From the NCBI GenBank assembly GCA_028023455.1, contig JAQFVV010012545.1:494001-558000 (forward strand): 64,000 bases of DNA. The letters are read 5' to 3'. Positions 1 to 13,971 of this stretch are shown here, in pieces. Positions within the stretch are counted from its first letter, which is position 1, and each line of letters opens with the position of its first letter. Under the pieces are notes generated by a model. That model was not told the DNA's origin. It did no database searches and worked only from the letters and a program-made list of their open reading frames with translations. This DNA is from Epiperipatus broadwayi (Eukaryota; Onychophora; Udeonychophora; Euonychophora; Peripatidae). The position numbers and the translations under genes are program-made.

Positions 1-2836
1 AAAAATATAACATTCTGTTTTTAAAAATAAAATATTTCTGTTCAAAATAAATTAACAATTTATATTCTTGATTTACAATAATTATTATACAATTTTTGTA
101 CAAAAACAATCTTCAATTATAAATTTGCAAATAATCATATTTCTAGTTATTCAAACTATTTTCTCCAAACAATGTTGTAAAAATTAGTGCTTTCAGATTA
201 TGTCACAAGCACAAAAATAACTCATCAAGGTAGAGCTAAAGCCTTCTTATCTTATATGATAAAATTCATGTATTTAAAATTGAAGCTTACAAAAATTCAC
301 AATAGGTGATGAATAATTTTAAACACATGAAATATCAGGTTAACTGGTCGAAGAATTAAAAATTATAGAAATGTATTTTAAAATTAAAGTTTAATCATTC
401 AATGGCTGTTAGAAAATACCAAAAAAAAAAATTCAAAATAAAAAGATTAATTTAGCAATGAACTTTTCATTCCTCATTTTCATAAGTGATAGTTAGGTTT
501 AAAGAAAATAAAGATAAAGCAATAAATGTTAATGACAATTTTTAAATCTACAAGTTAAAAAAAAAAAGTATTTAAACACTTTGATTACATACATTAGGTT
601 GATGAAATCTAATGATAATAGAATACCAAAGATTTTTATTTTACTTTACTATATTTTTTGATAACAAATACCTTATATATAAAAACAATCATAAAGAAAG
701 AGATAAACTTTTTATTGTGACTATTACAGGAGATTTCAAGTTAAGATTTTAAAATTATTGTTTTTAACAACAACAAAAAAAGGAATTAATGTTTTAATGA
801 ATAGTTCCCTCAGCATTTTTTTTTAATTCATTGAAATCTATTTTTAAAAAAATTCTATAAATCACATCAGCTGATCCAGAGATAATTATTCACCTCCACT
901 AATTAAACAAAAAACTTTTTTTTTAATTTAAAAAAAACAAACTAAAACTGATTAAAAAAACAAACAAAAAAACAACAAAATGCAAACAAGATGCTCATAA
1001 CAATTAGACATGTTAATTTACGAATATTTATTAGTATAAATTTTCTTTAATTTTATTTTTGAATGTTCAAAGTCTGAATAATTATATGATAGTTCAATAA
1101 ATCCTAACACATATTAAAGCAAAAAAGTCTGGCCGTCATAAAAATTTTAAAGAGGTGCCCCAGATAGCAAAAACAACAGAATTTTACAGATTCAGATTAA
1201 TAATATTCTACTCATTCTATAAACTAAATATTATACTAAATTAAAAAAACAGATTTATAAAACCTTAAGTGTATACTTTAATGATTTCTTTTTTTTTTCT
1301 TTAAAAAAACAAAGACAAATTATTTTTTATTTAAATTATTAATTTTATTTATTTTTATTGTATATTTATAAAAGAAAAGATTAAAAATATGAAATCTTAT
1401 AATACAAAATAAATAACATTATACAAAATTAAAATGTTAATAATTTAAAATAAAAATTATTTAAAAAAATTAATATGTATTACAGCTAAACTTAAAACAT
1501 ATAAAAATTCATTCTATTAAATTTTATTACTATATACAGTACTATACATTTAATAGTAAATTTTAATGATTTTTATTTCTTGTATAATTCTATCTTCAAT
1601 TTCTAAATTAACATATAATGCTTAAATTATATCTTACCTACAACAAGACAAACTCTTTTAACTACAATTCACTGAAAAAAGTTATATTTTATAATTTTCT
1701 ACTTTTAGCTCCACCTATATATAATTAAAGAAATAATTTCATACTTCTCTCTATAATCTGACATTTATAATATTGCAATATTTCAATTATATTTATAAAA
1801 ATTAAAATATTTTATTATATATACATATGTCAATTATTTAACTTAAAAAAATGTGTCTTTATAAGACATTTGATAACATTTATCTATTATGATTATTTTA
1901 AAGACTATAATTTATATTATTTATTTAGATGGGATTTCATTAATTTTATTTTTAAATGTAAATATTTATTGCCATTCATCTCAAGTCTTATTCTAATTAT
2001 TAATGTTTGGTTTATTCTTCTTTTTATTAAAGTATGGTGGAGTCATGATATAAGCTATATTTTGATCCAAGCTGCCCCCCCCCCCATGCACTATACATAA
2101 CATATAATAGTTCATGTTTTATTAATAAACTTTGATTAAAATACCATACATTGTTTATTGAATTGCAAAATATGTAGTACTTTTCAACATGCACACCTAT
2201 ATAATAGACAATTTTTATACATATAGTGTGCATTTATAAATTAAAATTATATTATAAACAAAATTTAAAAAAAAAAAAAATTAATAATTAATGATAAATT
2301 GAAGAAATACATTTACATAAATTTTTCATTCATTGAAAAAATAAGAATTAAAAAAAATGTAAATTAGCAAAATGTGTCTGACTTTTATTATAATTTAATA
2401 CACCCTGGTTAATCTTTATTTTTTTTTAATAACTTTTTTCTTATAGAAACATAACAGACTCGTCTTGTTAACAAGAAATTATGATTTCTTTAATTGCTTT
2501 GTTCTTTTGAAATCAGTATTATCTTCTAAACTTTTGAAAAAGTTTTAGCATTATGCTTATAATATATTTTATTATATGAAATATTACACATTAAATTTGT
2601 AAAAGATAATAAAAAAATAAATAAAATGTTAGTGCTTTCAACATAAAGTAAATAAATTTTATTAATGAATATATTATAAAATATATTAAATTAGCAAGAT
2701 GTAATGATTTTTATCATTTATTTATATTCTGTTTGTTTATATTTTTTTGGGCAGTATATAACAGAAGTCATGCATATTGATAGGGTAGTTCATGGCTTAC
2801 TGTAATTATGTTTATGCATTTATACATTGTTTATTA
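1..2836. other. AT-rich stretch without recognisable gene
   Basis: Long A/T runs and short stop-riddled frames; I see no splice-bounded conserved peptide and no RNA gene. A run of nine C at about 2076-2084 is the only compositional oddity. The open frames here (up to 76 codons) have the biased Phe/Ile/Tyr/Leu make-up expected from translating AT-rich noncoding DNA. Confidence 0.6.
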
Positions 2837-2847
2837 TTGGCAACTAT
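2837..2847. repeat. Target-site duplication, left copy (TTGGCAACTAT)
   Basis: The 11 bases directly next to the RTE tail recur at 11352-11362, directly next to the 5'-truncated end of the second RTE fragment. This shows the two fragments were one insertion. The first two T could belong to the element, giving a minimum duplication of 9 bp. Confidence 0.8.
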
Positions 2848-3965
2848 CATCATCATCAACCATCAATCTACTTCAGGATGAAGGTCTCTGCAAGTTCAAT
2901 CCATCTTTTCCGATCTTTAGTTTCTCTTCTCCACATCACCCCGGCACACTTTCTTATTTCATCCATCCATCTCACATGTGGTCTCTTTCTGGGTCTTTTA
3001 CAATCTCTTGGAATCCAGTTTAAAATTTCAATTGTCCATCTATTATCATCTCTTCTAGCAATATGTCCAGCCCAACACCACTTCAGTCTTTTAATTTTTT
3101 CAATGAGGTCAGTAACACCTGTTTGTTCTCTTACCCATACATTGCGTTTTCGATCTCTTCTTGTTACTCCCAACATGCATCTCTCCATACTTCTTTGAGT
3201 GGTTTGAAGTCTCTGTATCACTCTTCTATTAAGTGTCCAAGTCTCAGATCCATAAGTAAGAACTGGCAAAACACATTTATTAAAAACCTTCCTTTTCAAA
3301 CACATAGGTATATTTCCTTTTAGTATCAAGTTATTTCTACCAAAAGCACTCCAACCAAGTTTAATTCTATGATTAATTTCATCCATTATGTTTCCATCTG
3401 TATTAATAATCTGACCAAGGTATTTGTAACTGTTAACTTCTTCTAATTCATCATAATCAATCTTTATTTTCATATTTTGAGCAAATCGATTAAATATTAC
3501 TTTAGTCTTTTTAACATTTATCTTTAGTCCTACTTTCATCTGATAACTCCTGCAACCTTTCCTGCAGCTCTGAAGCATTATTTGCAAAAACAACTATATC
3601 ATCTGCAAAATCTAAATGACTTAAATAATCTTCCATTTACTTTCACTCCTTTAGCTTCCCATTTTAATCCACACAATACTTCTTGCAGAACTGCTGTAAC
3701 AAGTTTTGGAGATATGGAGTCACCCTGTCTTACACCCATCTCAATGTTGACTTTCCTAATATTATGTAATTTAATTGTTGCTATTGCATTTTTATAAATA
3801 TTCTTTAAAATATGACAATACTCTGGATCTATACCTTGATGATCCAATGCTTTAATCACTGAAGAAATGTTTATAGAATCAAATGCCTTTTCATAATCTA
3901 CAAATCCTAAGCATAATGGCAACTCATAATCATTTGTCCTTTCTATAACTTCTCTCAATACCTGG
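2848..3965 (-). pseudogene. RTE-type retrotransposon, 3' part (RT C-terminus and tail), first half of a split copy
   Basis: On the minus strand this encodes the end of the reverse transcriptase and the C-terminal region of the same RTE family as the copy at 45.94-49.24 kb. Visible are the [11 protein letters not shown] motif (RT motif A), QGDSISPKL (motif B) and the C-terminal region with [23 protein letters not shown] and [16 protein letters not shown]. Frameshifts separate the frames at about 3580-3660, so the motif C region (FADD) is disrupted. The plus-strand end begins CATCATCATCAACC, the complement of the GAT-repeat tail typical of RTE elements. Homology stops exactly at CCTGG (3961-3965) and resumes at 10949, so this is one half of a single insertion interrupted later. 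It is dead as a gene. Confidence 0.9.
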
Positions 3966-6900
3966 TGTAACAGTAACTGGGTTAAAAGTGAAAAGCGTGT
4001 ACGCATTACCCTCAATACAGGTATATATTCATGAGGGCGATAAAGGGTAAAAATATATCTAATTATACATATATTGTACCCTTTTCTATAGGTCAGTAAT
4101 AGTTCATAAGTCAATTACTAAAAATTTTAAATTTTAGAATATGTTCTTTTAATACATTAATTATAGTTTGTCGATTATATCTTTAAAGTACAATTTGAGG
4201 CTAAAGCAAATACGTAGTATATAAAATTTATAGCGAATCATTTAAAAAATAGTTATGTAAAGCTTAAAATATTGTTGCATATGGTTGTAAAAGCTGGCCA
4301 TATTAAATAACACAGCTATAAATATTAAAAGTATATTTAAAAAGTTCGATTTTAATAGTTTAAAACTTATAGTAATAAATGTTATATTTTAAATTTATAA
4401 AGTCATATTTAATAATCAAAATTAATATATACATTTTAAAAATAAACTTTATGATGGTGAGAATTGTATTTAATTCTATATTTTAAATTATTTTTCCAAA
4501 TTTTTATAATTATTTTATTTAATATAATAAGTGTATCAATTTTATAAATCTGGGCAGAGAAATAGATTAAAAATCGTCTGTCAAAGTTATTGATCATGTG
4601 ACTTGTATAATGCATACTTTCACACACACTGCTTGTTTGAATTAATAACAAAGTTTAAAATATTTTAAAAGATTGCATTATAGAATTGGATAGAATTATT
4701 ACCTAGCATAAAGCAAATATTAAATATTAAGTTAACTATCGTATAACATGTTTAAATGATGTAATAAAGACGAATACACTCATAATATAAAAAAATTAAA
4801 TATTTTGTTTAAATAAAACAAGATAAATGGAATATTAAGAATGGAATAAGTTATTAAAATTATTTTAAAAGTTATTTTAAATGTTTAAATAATTTTGATA
4901 AAGTAATAATTGATTTAAAAGTAGTATTTTAAATAATATTTTTAGTTATTACGTCATAAATTTTTATTTTAAAGATTCAATTCTGTAAAAAACTAAAAAT
5001 ATGTAAATTTGTTCTCAAGCTAAAAGTAAGAATCAACCAATCAAATGAGGTATTCTTACAGACTATAAATATGAATTGCACGGGGTATCAGGGGAGATTT
5101 AATAATGTATTGAAACCAGAGAAAGGTATATTAGCAGCTATCAAAGAGATAGTATTTTTTTAAATTTTTATTTTAGTCAATTTTTAATACTTTCTTATAG
5201 TTTTATTTGCAAAAAACTAATTGATATTTTTAAAAGTATTTTGCAAAAGAGAGTTAAAAAAATAATATATTTGGGAACTTCGTGAAAATGATTTGCTAGT
5301 TTTTAAAGTACTTGCCAGGATTATTTTATCTGAAATTTGACCTAAACTTCGCAATGAAAAGATGGATATACTGTAGAATAAAATGCATATAAATTCTAAT
5401 AATATAAAAATGTTTTTGGAATATTGTGATACAGCTTTATTAATGCTTCACCGGAGAACTGTTCTAGTGCATAAAACCCTCAGTTCAGACATTATACAGA
5501 GTCTAAAAAAAAAATGTATTGAGATGTATTATTTATAAGTTTATCCAAGATTTATTTTTTTAAAATAGTAATAAGACAATTATATCTTATGAATCGTTTT
5601 ATATAATATTATATCAAAAGGAGTAAAATGTTATATCCTTTCTGAAGGTAACATTTTTAAAAAAATATTTTCAAGAGTTAAAGAAAGAACCCAGGAGAAT
5701 ATGTTACTGAAGCGTTTTTTGATATTAAAACCTCCAGTCTTAGAATTGTTTAAAATGTATTTAGAAAAGATTTGTTTAAAAGTACTTGAAGTTTTTTTTA
5801 AAAAGGTGATATATAAAAAAATATCAAACAAAAGTTTAAATGTATTAAGAAGGAAACTTATATAAAAAAGTGAACACATAGTTGAATAAAAAATGGATCC
5901 ATGGAAATATTGTAAAAAAAAAAGTTTACCGAATATTTTTAAAGTTAAGCTAGATGGAGTGATGCATCGGATACGCCGCAGAGAATATTGGCAGAGAATA
6001 TTGAAGAAATTTCACGAGATTAATTAATATTATGATTTAATAATTATCGTCCTAAATACTAAAACCAAGGATTATTTTCTATAAATTTTACTAAATGGAT
6101 TAATATTTATTTTTATTTTTAAACTTTAACGCGCTTGGAGGAGAACATTTTAAAACTCTAGAGAAAATAATAAACATTTTGGACTTATCAGGAACTATTG
6201 TCAAGAAAATATGTAATTATAGTTTTGATTCCTTTTATTTTATTAACCTAGTTTAAATCTAAATTTTTTTTTTTATAAGATTAGGAAAACATAAAACATT
6301 AATTTGTTGATGATATAAAATTTTATAATGGAATAATCTAATAATTTAGATAAGAATATATTTTAAAATAAAGTGTATGAATGTATATTTCTTTATGTTT
6401 GCAATGATCAGTATCTAGTGGATGAAGAAGCCTACTGAATATGATGACCAGATAAAAGGTTATTTTGGTAATAGTAATGACTATTAATAATTTATAGTGT
6501 ATATTTTTGTTTTCTTTAGATCATCTATGGATAGTAAGAATGAAGTGTAAAAGTTTTAATTATATGTAACGCATTTCATACAACATTTTAAAAAACATTA
6601 TGAGATAGGATTGATTTGAAAATATGCATACAATGATTTTTTTTTATATATTAATGATATAATCCAACATAATAACAAATAGTTATGTGATTCTTTTAAA
6701 ATTTTCATGTTAGGATATTCAAATATTGTCTGATTAGATTATATATGATTAAGCATACAGAATGATGAAGTGGACAGACTTTTCTTATGGAACAGCTAGA
6801 TTGTTTTAAAATTATCAGTGAATTTTATTTATTGTTTTGTAAATGCAGATAGTTATTTATCGATGTAAGATGTGGAAAATCTTGAGAAATAATGTTGAGA

Positions 6901-9900
6901 TAGTGGCTTGGAAGTACTTAGTGAACAGGAAACCAAGATGATGTTTTTAAGAAATAGGATGTGATAAGGAATAGAAATAATATTTAGTCTTTGTGTGGAT
7001 ATCAGCATAGTTAACAAAGCCCTATGACTGGTACACATTTTATTTGGACAGTGTTTTATATTTCTTTAAATATTTGATGTTCTAATAAAGCTGAAGAAAT
7101 AGCTTTAACATCGTTCATGTATTAGAGGTTATTAGACAGGTAAAGGTCATACCTCTTTGCACTGTGCCATGTTTTTTTTTTTGAGATATATTATGAGTGA
7201 TACTCTAGCTTTCTTCCTTAAATCCTATACATCTATTTCGCTATCTTTATTTCATGTAACTGCATCGTTTCAGTAAGATATTTTGAAAAGAAATGATAAA
7301 TAATTTAGAACTTAGGTTATGCTATCGTTTTGTATAAGATTGGTTTATTTGCTTAGAAGGAACAGAATTTTATAACTTGAAATTGAAGGTCCAATGAATC
7401 CTAAAGGAAAGGAAAGAATCATAGAATATATTTTTGAATTTATTTCGGAAATGAAATATAAATTTTGGAATAGAGTATCTAAACAAAGACATTTTCTTTA
7501 AAATGTTAATTATTTTTGAATGCTTTATTATTATTATTTTTTTAAGAGAAAAATAAGTATTGCATATTTTTAAAATACAATAATATACAATAAATGTAGG
7601 GAATATGCATAGTATATTTTTTTTGTTTATTGAATAACAGGAATATATTGATTATTACACTTATATCATACTAAAGTAAGGCTAAATAAGAATATATTAT
7701 GATTAGTAAACATCGTGTGATAAAACACTAAAATCTAGTACTGAATTTTGGATGAATATTTTATGTAACATCTTTGACTTTGCAAGATGAAAATTTTTTT
7801 TAATATTTTGAGAAATCCATACTCATTATAAAGTTAATTTTGTTTTTCTGTAGAATGTTTTCCTATGAATGTTTTAAAAATAAGATAGTTTAATAATATT
7901 AAGGATGAAATATTTTGCTAATAAAATAAGTAAATATATTTGTAATAAGTTAACCATAATGAGAAACCAAATGGTAACATTTTTTTTTTTTATTTGGTCT
8001 TAAGTCTAAATAAAGATATAACTAAACTATAAATTATTTTTTATAACCTAGTAGATAAAAATGTAAGAATAAAATAAGGATATCCATTGTAAATAGTGTA
8101 CATAAATTGTTTATTTTATTTGTTGTTGTTAATAAACTTTGTTAAAATTTGTTTTCAAAATTTTTGTGTCTGGATTATTTATTTCTCCACTTCACTGCAT
8201 GAAATCACGATATATTCATAACAATTGAAACAAATATATAATTTTGCACAAAAAGATAAATAGAGAGTTATATTTAAGAATTTAAATATTTTATTGGTAT
8301 TCTTTTAATTAAATAATTATAATTTTACATTGTTTTATTGGTCATAAATCAGTTATCACAATAGTATACTGAATTATATGCTATCAGTTGCCACACATCC
8401 TTTGTTTATCAGATTATCATATGCTACCACGTATTTATTATATTATTACATGAAGATAAAAGATTATATAAAATTATTTTATTATGGTAATAAAAATATA
8501 ACGAAAAGAAAAGATATCCAGTAGTAGTTAAACAATGAAGAATATTATTATTATTTATTATTATTAGTTTAAGTGTAGTAGATTATGACATAAAATCCCT
8601 TCTCATATTTTACTACCGTATTTTTTATTAACTTAGAATAAACTTTATGAACCTGAGATTTTTATTGAGCTAGATTATTACAAATAGAAGATTAAGACTT
8701 AATTATTAGTTTAATCTTAGTGAGTAGAAGTTATTAAAGTTGTAAGAATACTATGAGTTTGTTATTTGAAATAGTAATAAGGGGGGATAGTGTTCTTATG
8801 CCATTGAGGTAGTATCCTGTGGGATATTGGCTCAATGTAATCTATCTTGTCACCTGTATTTTCACTTCAAGTCTCATGAAAATATTAAATATTTATTTAA
8901 TTTATTTTTATAAACTGAACCTTATTCGTATTTTAAATTTGAGCTAGTGAAACATTTTAATTTTAATGCTGAATATTTTATTTATTAATTATTAACTGAG
9001 CTAGAACCCATTTTATTTTATATCATATACTATTCTGAAGTGAAGCTACACACAGTCAAGGTTAGAATATATACGTGCGTGAAGTAAATTTTAAACACTT
9101 TTTCTTTATTATTTTTTTTTTGTTGTTGTTAGAAAATAAATGGGGAAGGGATTGATTAGTAAGCATTATTTATTTAGAATGTTTTACTTTTTGAAATATT
9201 ACAAATTAACAAAATTACAGTTGTGCGCAAATATGTTATAAATTGTTTAGAATATTGATTTAAGTTTCAATTATATTTCAAATTAACGAGGGTAGCGAAA
9301 AGGAAATATTGTTTGTGCCTTCGAGCAATTCTGTGTTTGAATCACAATTGCTAATTACTGCAAAAAATAAAATTCCAAAAACAAGCCAAAGAATGTTTGA
9401 CCAAAAAGAATAGATACCAGGAATGACGGCACGACCAAAACAATGGAAATGTAAATTTAAAGAAGTAAAAGTAATTTGGAAAGAAAAACCTATTCAAAGA
9501 AAAAGACTTAGATTGAAGATCCGATAAAAAAAAAAGAAAAATTTCCTTTGTCTGAGAAATGAAAATTAATTAGACAAAAAAATAATTAATGAGAATTTGA
9601 GAAAGGAAAAAGACAGTTATTTCAGTTAGATTGTGACCGCTGAGTAAGATAGACTCATAAAGATATAGAAAAAATATTTAACATGATGGGGTAAGGACCA
9701 TACGTAAAGGGCTTCATCACCCACAGCCGATGTGAACTGACTCTAAACCGCCTACCGCCGAAGAACCTAGAAACCTAGCAAATACTCCGGATTGCTGAAC
9801 ATAAAATGAAATAGAAAAGAATCGTACATCCCAAAATATGAATTTATTTGATTTGAAAATTATATTAAACAAGACTTCACCTACGGCTCCGCCATTACTT

Positions 9901-10948
9901 ATGGGCATCTAAATATCGGACTCGGCAGAAAGAAATTATATATTGCGCTTTTATAAAACAACTCCAAATACTACCAGATCGCGGAAATCCACTTGATATG
10001 CTTCATTACATTCTGATCCCATACCCCGGGGTTTCGTCAGGTAAAGTGAACTCTGTTTTTATATAACTCAGAATTGCTTATAACTACCCTCGAAAATAAC
10101 AAACTTTCTTAAATTATTTCATAACATAATATTATTGCGTACAACTGTATAGTAAACATTTTTTCTTATATATATAAATTAATATGTGTTTATTCTAAAT
10201 TAAATGTTATATTGTTTCATTCATGATTTGGGAACTTATTATATATTTTAAATGGGAGGGATAAGAGTTGATTTACATAGATAGCGTTTAGATTTTAATA
10301 ATAAAATTTAATACAGATTTACCTTTGCGTTAGAGTTATTCAATAATTATCGTTTACATTTTCCAATCACTTCATTTGCTAAATAAATTCCGATGATTCA
10401 AATATGTCCGAGGTAAGCGGATATGTCCATGAGTGCATTATCAGTTAAGTACAAACCTATATTTTTTTATGTGTTATTACTTCCGTTCATCCGATAGGTT
10501 TTCCTCCCCACCTGGGAGTGAGTTAGCTTGGGTCAGGCACCTCGTTAATCAGGAAATATAATTCTCACCGTAATAGTGAGTTTGGCGCTTGAGGTCATTG
10601 ATAAAGTGACGCTCATAAATATATTCTCCCGTAGACATTTTTTTTTATATTTAGATCTTATTCAAGATACAAAGGCTACCGAAAATTTTTATTCATTAAT
10701 CTTAAATCCTATTTATGCAACATTTAAAATTTGCATCAAGTAAACAATACTTGTATGAAAATTCGTATCAGAATTCTCTTTGGTGGGTAATATTTAAACA
10801 TTACCTACAGGTATTATGGCGACTAGACAGCCATAGAAATTCCATCTAGTCTTCGGTTAGGCTTACTTGTCCATTTCTTGAGATCTATATTATTTGGTTT
10901 AAGTTCACCAACGTCGGATAAGACGTGTTAAAGGGGATGCCCGTTAAA
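3966..10948. mobile_element. 6,983-bp insertion with LTR-like ends inside the RTE copy
   Basis: The segment separates two halves of one RTE copy. It begins TGTAACAG and ends CGTTAAA, close to the TGTAAC...GTTACA ends common in LTR retroelements. CTGG occurs on both sides (3962-3965 and 10949-10952), whereas uninterrupted copies have it once, so it is a 4-bp target duplication (5 bp if one base has mutated). No reverse transcriptase, integrase or transposase motif could be read in either strand; all frames are short. Slightly GC-richer islands lie at about 9690-10070 and 10480-10620. I could not match two LTRs to each other, so the class remains inferred from the ends only. It may be a decayed or composite element. 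Confidence 0.65.
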
Positions 10949-11351
10949 CTGGATATGATCTACTGTACTAAAACCACTTTTAAATCCAGCTTGTTCTCTT
11001 GGTTGGTGGAAGTCCAGTGTTCTCTGTAGACGAGTTGTAATTATCTTAGTAAAAATTTTGTATAAAACTGATAAAAGACTGATAGGTCTGTAATTTCTAA
11101 TATATTCTTTATCACCTTTTTTAAATATTAATTCTGGATTCTTCCAATCATCTGGTACATCTTTATCATTTAGACATTTGGAATATAACGTTGCTAAAAA
11201 ATTTTCTATCACCTGCTTCTTTTAATATATCAATTATAATTCCATCATTACCTGGAGCCTTCCCTTTCTTCATAAATTTAATTGCATGTCTCACTTCCTC
11301 ATTCAAAATTCTGGGCAATTCAGAAGATATAATAGATATAAGAGGTACTTG
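10949..11351 (-). pseudogene. RTE-type retrotransposon, N-terminal RT part, second half of the split copy
   Basis: Minus-strand translation gives the start of the RT domain: [26 protein letters not shown], then [26 protein letters not shown] and [10 protein letters not shown], matching the 47.07-47.49 kb part of the intact copy. Homology starts at CTGGATATG (10949), exactly where the 2848-3965 fragment ends. It finishes at about 11351, where the original copy was 5'-truncated and meets the TTGGCAACTAT duplication. One frameshift lies near 11200. Noncoding remnant. Confidence 0.9.
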
Positions 11352-11362
11352 TTGGCAACTAT
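11352..11362. repeat. Target-site duplication, right copy (TTGGCAACTAT)
   Basis: Identical to 2837-2847 and adjacent to the truncated 5' end of the split RTE copy. Confidence 0.8.
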
Positions 11363-11734
11363 ATGTTGTTCTATATATTTTGTGCTTATAATCCTAACTT
11401 AACACATTTTTCCCATTTTCATATATGATTGTTTTTGTATATATAACAGAACAAATCCGCTAGCATCTTGAATTAGTATCCATACAAAATTGGATGATTA
11501 AAAAAAATGATTTATAAAAAAACTCTTATAAATTGTGTGTGTATTGCATATGACATAAGCATCATTCAAGTACTCTGGTTTAAAAAATTTTTTTAAAAAT
11601 TAGTTTATAATTTTTAATCCTATTAAATATTTTATAATAGAAATGTACTTTGTAATAGATGAAAGCAATAAAATGGCAAATTGTACTATATAAAGGGGGG
11701 AAAAAGTACATTTGATGTGCACAAGAATTTTGAA

Positions 11735-13115
11735 TTATATAATTTACAAAAATAAGAAGTGTTTTGTACCCTTTTTGAATGGGATTTTAAATAAATAACT
11801 TACCTATTTTGATAGTAAATTAAATGACAAATCTAAATTTTGTATTATTAAAAATTAAAAAGTTATCCATCAATTTTTAAAACCAGTAATTTTTTTTTTC
11901 TTTCTTCCTATTGCTAACATAAATAAATAAAAAAAAGAATACTTTTTTTCTTTTGTTCATTTAATATCAAATAATGATATAATTTTAAAAATATACTCAG
12001 AATTATTTGTTTCCACAACCCATTGTGAAAGGAATGTATGAAAATTTTTATCAAAAAAATAACATTGTTGTAAGGAAACAGATTCAAATCTTGTAACTAG
12101 CTTTTGATAAACCTGTTATTTGGAAAACATTCATTGAGTACAGCGATAAATGTGAACAACAATCAAGGCAGTCTACTCTAGTCTATTTGAAGATTCAACT
12201 TCAAGAAGCAGTGTGGCAGTAATACGATGAAGAGAAGAGAAACTTCTGGATAAAAGTTTTCCATTGAATAACTTGGATACTTCCTGACTGTTTAAAGTAT
12301 TTTTCAATACTCGATGTATACAGCAATTATGATGACCTTATCTAGCAGAAGATTATCTACTATGTTTGGCTAGACAACAAAAAATCACACTGATCAAAAC
12401 ACTTGGAGATGCAATCAAATTCAGACATTAACACTGAAGTTTGCTAAAATCACCATTGCCTGCTTTAGTGGTGCAATAAGAAAAGCATTGGACTGTACTT
12501 GGTAAGAACTTATCATTATAATTATTCTAAGGCCCTTAAGTTTAAATTATCTCATAATTATTATCTTCAATATTCTGTTCATTTTATTTAATGATAGTTG
12601 CAAGTATACAAGAAATAACTTTAATATTTGTTTCTAAATTGTTAAGCTATTTATTATCCCATTTAGTTTAAATTAGCTTATTGAAATCAATCCAAATATT
12701 ATGCTACTAACATCCACTATGCTATTAATATCCATAATTCTGAGAACTCATGTAATCCATTGGAGGACATGCAGGGATAATGATAAAATTTATAAATGGT
12801 GACGATAGTTGTTAATAAGTTTTCCAAAAGTAAATTTCTATTTAGAAAGTTTGACACCTTAAAGCTTCATTTTTTTTAATTGAAACTAGAAAAATAAAAT
12901 ATACTTTTGGGAGGACTTGTACTTAGTTTAACCTTTAGTACTAGATTATAAATCATCATGATGACAGTTATTTACTTAATATTACTGTATATATTTGAAT
13001 TTAATCATTGTTGTTCAAATGTATATTAACCATTAATCTAAATATTTATTATTTGCTCTATTTGAGTCAAAATTGGAAAAACCTACAATTTACTGCTACA
13101 TATTTGTACAGCCAA
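11735..13115. repeat. 1.4-kb direct repeat, copy 1
   Basis: Collinear with 13972-15405. Shared landmarks in order are a TTTACAAAAAT block, an AAATGTGAACAACA block, a CAGCAGAAGA/TATCTACTA block, CATGCAGGGATAA and a GTTTAACCTT block. By eye the copies agree at roughly four bases in five, with many indels, so the duplication is old. No reading frame survives in either copy. It could be two insertions of one unknown element or a segmental duplication. Confidence 0.7.
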
Positions 13116-13577
13116 TGGTGTGGCCTGAACATACTTTTTTCTTCTGCTTAACTTCATTTCTGTACATCACATAATATACTGAAGATGAGAGAATAAATAA
13201 ATTTAGCTTGTGTTGCATAAAAAATAATAGGCAAGAAATGTTTGGAATGAGAAATAAGATTAGTGTTTATAAAGAAGTGTATGTATTAACATTTTATAAA
13301 GCAGTAGTTTGGGTCTAAACAGGCAGGGTAATATTTAATAAACAGAAAAAAAATAGAAAAATATATATTAAGACAGGTGAATCTTGTCATTTTGGAGAGT
13401 ACTGTTTTGCATATGAAAGGTTGAGACTGGTGTGTTTATTTAATATAGTCTATAAATAAAAAAAAAAATTTAGTTTGTAAATTTGGAAGAGACAAAGGAT
13501 AAGTAAAATAATAAGGATAATCACCAAGAGTATTATAAAACATTTAGTTTTATAAAGATAACACATATAACAGCAAG

Positions 13578-13962
13578 GATGAAAGAATTAAACATGGATC
13601 CATCGGCAACACAAGAACCAGCACAGCCAACTTAATCAGAGCTGATAGAGCAAGAAGCTATTCAGACAATGCAAAAGCGTTTACAAGAAAAACCATGCAT
13701 GTAAATGCAACAAAAAAACGTAAAGTATTTAAGATATATTATTAAAAAAAATCTAAGAAAAGCAACAAAAGACATACTAAATTTATGAAAAAAATGCAAG
13801 AGACATCAAGAAAGGCTTTAATTTACAGAAGAAAACTTAGAAGTAATACAAGATGAGAAATAAACTAAAGAATGTGTAGATGATACTAAACATACTAAAG
13901 TTATGCAAACTTATGCAAACCCTTTAGATGTGCCTAAAGAAGTTATCAATAACAGATATTGA
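13578..13962 (+). pseudogene. Unrecognised decayed coding trace
   Basis: One plus-strand frame starting MKELNMDPSATQEPAQPT continues with SELIEQEAIQTMQKRLQEK and lysine-rich helical-looking peptide, interrupted by several stops. The low Phe/Ile/Tyr content and the acidic/basic mix differ from random AT-rich translation. It lies between the two 1.4-kb repeat copies and could be the start of an ORF of the same element. I do not recognise the family, and it may be chance. Confidence 0.3.
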
Positions 13963-13971
13963 AAATGCGTA

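Noticed and set aside
9717-9908. 63-codon minus-strand frame in a GC-richer island
   Set aside because: No motif, no homologous trace elsewhere in the window, and it lies inside the 7-kb insertion.
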